In this document: piece by piece, positions 58,583 through 64,000 of the stretch | How positions within the stretch are numbered: the first letter of the stretch is position 1 | Layout of the letters: the number at the start of each line of letters is the position of its first letter | From: Catellatospora tritici | Lineage (GTDB): Bacteria > Actinomycetota > Actinomycetes > Mycobacteriales > Micromonosporaceae | Reading direction: 5' to 3' | Assembly: GCF_019083965.1 (NCBI RefSeq) | Contig: NZ_JAHRCY010000018.1 | Span: 62,001-126,000 of the forward strand | Length of the DNA: 64,000 bases | Position numbers and translations under genes: made by a program | The notes under the pieces: generated by a model | Seen by the model: only the letters and a program-made list of their open reading frames with translations | The model's database searches: none | What the model was told of the DNA's origin: nothing

Positions 58583-60096
58583 GCGGCCGGGACGAGCACC
58601 TGATGGCCCCGCCGAACCTGCCGCTGCGGGTGCTGATCTCCGACTGCGCGATCGCGACAGTCGACGCCGACGGCACCGAGCACGAGCGCGGGCACGTGCT
58701 GATCGAGGGCGACCGGATCGCGGCGGTCGGCGTGGGCGGGTACGCCGGGCCGGTGGACCGGGTCATCGACGGGCGGGGCTGCCTGGCCACGCCGGGGCTG
58801 GTCAACACACACCATCACCTGTACCAGTGGGCCACCCGGGGGCTCGCCCAGCAGCGCGACCTGTTCGGCTGGCTGGTCGAGCTGTACCCGATCTGGGCGC
58901 GGCTGGACGACGAACTCGTGCACGCCACCAGCGCGGCCGGGCTGGGCTGGCTCGCCCTGTCGGGCTGCACCACCGCCGCCGACCACCACTATGTCTTCCC
59001 ACGCGGCACGGGTGACCTGATCGGGGCCCAGGTGCGCGCGGCGGGCGGGATCGGCGTACGGCTGCACGCCTGCCGTGGCTCGATGGACCTCGGCGCCAAG
59101 GACGGCGGGCTGCCACCCGACCACGTGGTGGAGTCGACCGACGCGGCGCTGGCCGGGACCGCCGAGGCTATCGAGCGCTACCACGACCGGTCCCCGTCGG
59201 CGATGGTGCGGGTGGCGGTGGCGCCCTGCTCGCCGTTTTCGGTCACGTCGGAGCTGATGCGCGAGGGAGCGGCGCTGGCCCGCGCGCACGGCGTACGGCT
59301 GCACACCCACCTGGCCGAGACGCTGGACGAGGAGCGGTTCTGTCGCGACCGCTTCGGCTGCACCCCGGTCGAGTACGCCGAGAAGCTGGGCTGGCTGGGC
59401 GAGGACGTGTGGCTGGCGCACGGGGTGCACCTGGACGCGGCGGCGATCGCCCGGCTGGGCGCGACCGGCACCGGGATCGCGCACTGTCCCAGCTCCAACG
59501 CCCGGCTCGGCGCGGGCATCGCGCCGGTGCGCGACCTGCTCGACGCGGGTGCGCCGGTCGGGCTGGGCGTCGACGGGGCCGCCTCGCAAGAGGCGGGCGC
59601 GCTGGGCCCGGAACTGCGCCAGGCCCTGCTGTCGGCCCGGCTGCGCGCCGCACACACGGCACCCGGCACCGCTTCGACCGGCGCCGACCCGTCGGCCCAC
59701 TCCGGCGCGGCAGCCCGCTCCGGCACGGGGGCGAGCGGGGACGCGGGGGGGCGCGCCGGGGACGGTGTGGCGGCGGCCGCGCTCACGGCGCGGGAGGCCC
59801 TGGCGCTGGGCACGATCGGCGGCGCCCGCTGCCTGGGCCGGGAACGGGAGCTCGGCTCCCTGGAGGTGGGCAAGCTGGCCGATGTCGCGCTGTGGCGGCT
59901 GGACGGGCTGGGCCACGCGGGCATCGCCGACCCGGTGGCGGCACTGGTGTTCGGGCCGCCCGCGCCGCTGGAGGCGCTGCTGGTCGGCGGCGCGACCGTG
60001 GTTCGTGGCGGGCGTCTCACCAATGCCGACCAGGGCACCCTCGCCCGCGAACTGGCCCGGGTCAGTCGTCGTCTGAGTGCGGAGGTGCGCCCGTGA
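58579..60096 (+). CDS. 8-oxoguanine deaminase (amidohydrolase, TRZ/ATZ-like)
   Basis: 505 residues, a metal-dependent amidohydrolase: TPGLVNTHHHLYQWATRGLAQ (metal HxH), VRLHTHLAETLDE near 235 (His), LAHGVHLDA near 277, CPSSNARLGAG near 305, and GLGVDGAASQEAG near 330 (metal Asp). The sequence pattern resembles 8-oxoguanine deaminases and related guanine deaminases; the product would feed xanthine dehydrogenase. A low-complexity Ala/Gly/Ser segment of about 45 residues (near 360-400) interrupts the barrel before the TAREAL helix. Its stop overlaps the molybdenum subunit start by GTGA. Confidence 0.85.
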   Translation: MSGRDEHLMAPPNLPLRVLISDCAIATVDADGTEHERGHVLIEGDRIAAVGVGGYAGPVDRVIDGRGCLATPGLVNTHHHLYQWATRGLAQQRDLFGWLVELYPIWARLDDELVHATSAAGLGWLALSGCTTAADHHYVFPRGTGDLIGAQVRAAGGIGVRLHACRGSMDLGAKDGGLPPDHVVESTDAALAGTAEAIERYHDRSPSAMVRVAVAPCSPFSVTSELMREGAALARAHGVRLHTHLAETLDEERFCRDRFGCTPVEYAEKLGWLGEDVWLAHGVHLDAAAIARLGATGTGIAHCPSSNARLGAGIAPVRDLLDAGAPVGLGVDGAASQEAGALGPELRQALLSARLRAAHTAPGTASTGADPSAHSGAAARSGTGASGDAGGRAGDGVAAAALTAREALALGTIGGARCLGRERELGSLEVGKLADVALWRLDGLGHAGIADPVAALVFGPPAPLEALLVGGATVVRGGRLTNADQGTLARELARVSRRLSAEVRP

Positions 60097-62390
60097 CGGT
60101 GCCGGATCGAAACGCGGTGGTCCGGGTGGTGGCCCGGCCGAGCGGCCTCGACATGCGGGTCGGGGGCGGGGTCGGCGCGAGTCCGCAGCGGCCGGACGGG
60201 CGGCTCAAGGTCAGTGGCGAGTTCGCGTTCTCGTCCGATCTGTGGGCCGACGACATGCTGTGGGGGGCGACGCTGCGCAGCCCGTACCCCCGGGCGAAGC
60301 TCACGGGCCTGGACCTGACCGCGGCGGTCGCGCTGCCGGGGGTCTACGCGGTGCTCACGGCCGAGGATGTGCCGGGACGCCGGGTGTACGGCCTGGAGCA
60401 CGCCGACCAGCCCGTCCTGGCCTCCACCGAGATCCGCTACCAGGGCGAGCCGATCGCGATCGTGGCCGCCGACCACCCGGAGACCGCCCGCCGCGCCGCC
60501 TCGCTGATCAAGGTCGGCTACGAGGTGCTCACCCCGGTCACCGACCCCGACGCCGCGCTGGAACCCGGTGCCGATCGGGTGCACGCCGACCGGCCGAACC
60601 TGCTGCGCCACGTGCCGATCCGCAAGGGCGACCCGGCCGCGACCGCCCCGATCGTGGTCACCGGCGAGTACCGGGTCGGCATGCAGGACCAGGCGTTCCT
60701 CGGCCCGGAGTCCGGGCTGGCGGTGCCCGCCGAGGACGGCGGCGTGGACCTGTACATCGCGACCCAGTGGCTGCACGTCGACCAGCAGCAGGTCGCGGCC
60801 TGCCTGGGCCTGCCGCAGGAGAAGGTGCGGCTGACGCTGGCCGGGGTCGGCGGCGCCTTCGGCGCCCGCGAGGACCTGTCCATGCAGGTGCACGCGTGCC
60901 TGCTCGCGCTGCGGACCGGACGCCCGGTGAAGATGGTGTACGGCCGGGAGGAGTCGTTCTTCGGCCACGTGCACCGCCACCCGGCCCGGCTGCGCTACGA
61001 GCACGGCGCCGACCGCGACGGCCGCCTCGTCTACGTGAAGGCCAGCATCGTGCTCGACGGGGGCGCGTACGCCTCCAGCACCGGCGCGGTCGTCGCCAAC
61101 GCCGCCACCCTCGGCATCGGCCCCTACGACGTGCCGAACGTGGTGATGGACGCCTACGGGCTCTACACCAACAACCCGCCGTGCGGGGCGATGCGCGGCT
61201 TCGGCGCCGTGCAGGCCTGCTTCGCGTACGAGTCCCAGATGGACAGACTCGCCGCCGAGCTCGGGCTGGACCCGGTCGAACTGCGGGTGCGCAACGCGCT
61301 GACCACCGGCGACCGGATGCCGACCGGGCAGCTGGTGGAAGGCCCCGCCCCGGTCGCCGAGCTGCTGCAACTGGTGCGGCAGCGGCCGCCCGCCCCGGCC
61401 GAGGCCGACTTCCCGCCCGGCGGCACCGCCAACACGACGCGGGGCGAGGGCGTGGTGCGCGGGGTCGGCTACGCCATCGGGATCAAGAACGTGTGCTTCT
61501 CCGAGGGGTTCGACGACTTCGCCACCGCCCGGGTGCGGCTGGAGCTGGTCGGCGGGCGCCCAGCGGCGCTGGTGCACACGGCCGCGGCCGAGGTGGGGCA
61601 GGGGCTGGTCACGGTGCAGGCGCAGATCGTGCGTACCGAGCTGGGCGTGGAGCAGGTGACGATCGCGCCCGCCGACACGAACGTGGGCAGCGCGGGCTCG
61701 TCCTCGGCCTCCCGCCAGACCTACATGACCGGCGGCGCCGTCCGCGCCGCCTGCATCGCCCTCCGCGCACGCCTACACAACCGCCTGACGGCGTCAGGAA
61801 GGGCCCCTTCCACATCAGATAACGATAAGAAGGGCCCCTTCCTTACTCCTGAAGAATGGGTGGAGGCGCTGGAGGAGGGGGCGGTCGAGGAGACGGTGGA
61901 ATGGCGCCACAGGCCCACCCACCCACTCGACCCGGAAACGGGCCAGGGCGACGCCCACGTCCAGTACGCCTTCGCGGCACACCGGGCGACAGTCGACGTC
62001 GACACCGAGCTCGGCCTGGTCAAGGTGGTCGAGATCGTCACCGCGCAGGACGTCGGCAAGGCGGTGAACCCGCAGGCGGTGGCCGGGCAGATCCAGGGCG
62101 GCACGGCGCAGGGGCTGGGGCTGGCGCTGATGGAGGAGATCCAGGTCGTCGACGGAATGGTGCGCAATCCGTCCTTCACCGACTATCTGCTCCCTACGAT
62201 CATGGACATGCCTCCGATGCGGCTCGACGTGCTGGAGCTGGCCGACCCGCACAGCCCGTACGGTCTACGCGGGGTGGGCGAGCCGCCCACCATCTCGTCC
62301 ACGCCCGCGATCGTGGCCGCGATCCGCGCCGCCACCGGCGCGGCCCTGACCCGGGTGCCGGTGCGCCCCGAGCACATCGTTGGAGCCTGA
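60093..62390 (+). CDS. Xanthine dehydrogenase molybdopterin-binding subunit
   Basis: 765 residues. It has the xanthine dehydrogenase large-subunit order: SPQRPDGRLKVSGEFAFSSD, an N-terminal aldehyde-oxidase domain, LAGVGGAFGAREDLSMQVH near 250, CGAMRGFGAVQACFAYE near 365, AAEVGQGLVTVQAQI near 495 and GLRGVGEPPTISSTPA near 725 with the catalytic Glu. It oxidises hypoxanthine and xanthine to urate with molybdenum cofactor. Residues about 566-590 come from an inserted palindromic element that keeps the frame. No nearby molybdenum cofactor genes are seen. Confidence 0.92.
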   Translation: MTVPDRNAVVRVVARPSGLDMRVGGGVGASPQRPDGRLKVSGEFAFSSDLWADDMLWGATLRSPYPRAKLTGLDLTAAVALPGVYAVLTAEDVPGRRVYGLEHADQPVLASTEIRYQGEPIAIVAADHPETARRAASLIKVGYEVLTPVTDPDAALEPGADRVHADRPNLLRHVPIRKGDPAATAPIVVTGEYRVGMQDQAFLGPESGLAVPAEDGGVDLYIATQWLHVDQQQVAACLGLPQEKVRLTLAGVGGAFGAREDLSMQVHACLLALRTGRPVKMVYGREESFFGHVHRHPARLRYEHGADRDGRLVYVKASIVLDGGAYASSTGAVVANAATLGIGPYDVPNVVMDAYGLYTNNPPCGAMRGFGAVQACFAYESQMDRLAAELGLDPVELRVRNALTTGDRMPTGQLVEGPAPVAELLQLVRQRPPAPAEADFPPGGTANTTRGEGVVRGVGYAIGIKNVCFSEGFDDFATARVRLELVGGRPAALVHTAAAEVGQGLVTVQAQIVRTELGVEQVTIAPADTNVGSAGSSSASRQTYMTGGAVRAACIALRARLHNRLTASGRAPSTSDNDKKGPFLTPEEWVEALEEGAVEETVEWRHRPTHPLDPETGQGDAHVQYAFAAHRATVDVDTELGLVKVVEIVTAQDVGKAVNPQAVAGQIQGGTAQGLGLALMEEIQVVDGMVRNPSFTDYLLPTIMDMPPMRLDVLELADPHSPYGLRGVGEPPTISSTPAIVAAIRAATGAALTRVPVRPEHIVGA
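61796..61845. repeat. GGGCCC-centred palindromic element inserted in frame in the xanthine dehydrogenase gene
   Basis: Arms AGGAAGGGCCCCTTCC (61796-61811) and GAAGGGCCCCTTCCTT (61829-61844) are near reverse complements. Its right half is 22/23 identical to the intergenic copy at 29118-29140. It encodes a hydrophilic linker (SDNDKKGPFLTPEE) in the gene. Confidence 0.75.
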
Positions 62391-63907
<1,517 letters not shown>

Positions 63908-63908
<1 letters not shown>

Positions 63909-64000
63909 TGCTCAACCCGGCGGCGTACGCGGAACTCGACCGGCGGCTGGCCGCCGACGACGCACAGTGGCGCGAGCGGTATCCGGGCGAGCCCGCGACC
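63908..64000 (+). CDS. Start of a DUF6986/aldolase-like gene (truncated by window edge)
   Basis: Only 31 codons are visible: MLNPAAYAELDRRLAADDAQ, then a Trp/Arg-rich stretch. The ATG overlaps the malate synthase stop, so it is the next gene of the operon. In other actinobacteria a DUF6986 aldolase/PEP-binding-like protein commonly follows malate synthase. That is a positional expectation, not something the visible residues prove. Confidence 0.5.

Overview
The window is 64 kb of very GC-rich chromosomal DNA with ATG/GTG starts, ATGA/GTGA gene overlaps and typical actinobacterial families (F420-type LLM oxidoreductase, DUF3159, DUF5703, MSMEG_4193-type phosphatase, actinobacterial PucR, 2185-aa RHS protein). 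The family mix fits a filamentous actinomycete, most likely Micromonosporaceae. That placement is inferred from protein style, not from a marker gene. No rRNA, tRNA, CRISPR array, insertion sequence, integrase or phage module was recognised. The window cuts a methyltransferase at the left edge and an aldolase-like gene at the right edge.

Layout. 0-5 kb: small enzymes, an XRE-cupin regulator divergent from a BenE transporter with a perfect palindrome between them, and an ABC transporter pair. 5-15 kb: secreted proteins (a peptidase-like domain with a Ser/Pro tail, a HAF-repeat protein, a giant RHS protein with a glycine-zipper C-terminus) and a beta-propeller protein. 15-23 kb: a YeiH-type exporter split into a small and a large ORF, a RecQ helicase with a Tudor-like tail, a lipoprotein resembling the emfourin inhibitors, DUF1990, a secreted three-repeat protein, a HEAT-repeat protein, a PLP lyase and a P-loop kinase. 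23-29 kb: a coupled GT39 / GT2-GtrA / GT39 cassette. 29-32.5 kb: a sigma-like membrane protein, a membrane protein with an HTH regulator, and a lipoprotein. 32.6-38 kb: a mannoside-use locus (GH92 mannosidase, ROK kinase, LacI regulator) whose two control regions carry the same 12-bp palindrome. 38-53.7 kb: housekeeping and accessory genes, including a membrane hydrolase-like protein, nucleoside hydrolase, M20 peptidase, MarR/hydrolase divergon, UppP and a phosphatase. 53.9-64 kb: a purine-catabolism operon (uraD, uraH, uricase, three xanthine dehydrogenase subunits, 8-oxoguanine deaminase) running straight into malate synthase and a further aldolase-like gene, with a PucR regulator facing away.

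Working together. The purine operon takes hypoxanthine/xanthine through urate to allantoin. Malate synthase at its end would consume the glyoxylate that ureide breakdown yields, although no allantoin-degrading genes lie in the window. The GH92/ROK/LacI set looks like a small repressor-controlled regulon.

The most unusual material is non-coding. There are five copies of a double-hairpin palindromic element in intergenic gaps, two of them followed at once by heptamer tandem arrays. A second palindromic element occurs once between genes and once in frame inside the xanthine dehydrogenase gene. A 40-bp tandem array whose hairpin shows compensatory changes sits in the leader of the nucleoside hydrolase. 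A 24-codon mini-ORF is joined by ATGA overlaps at both ends inside the purine operon.
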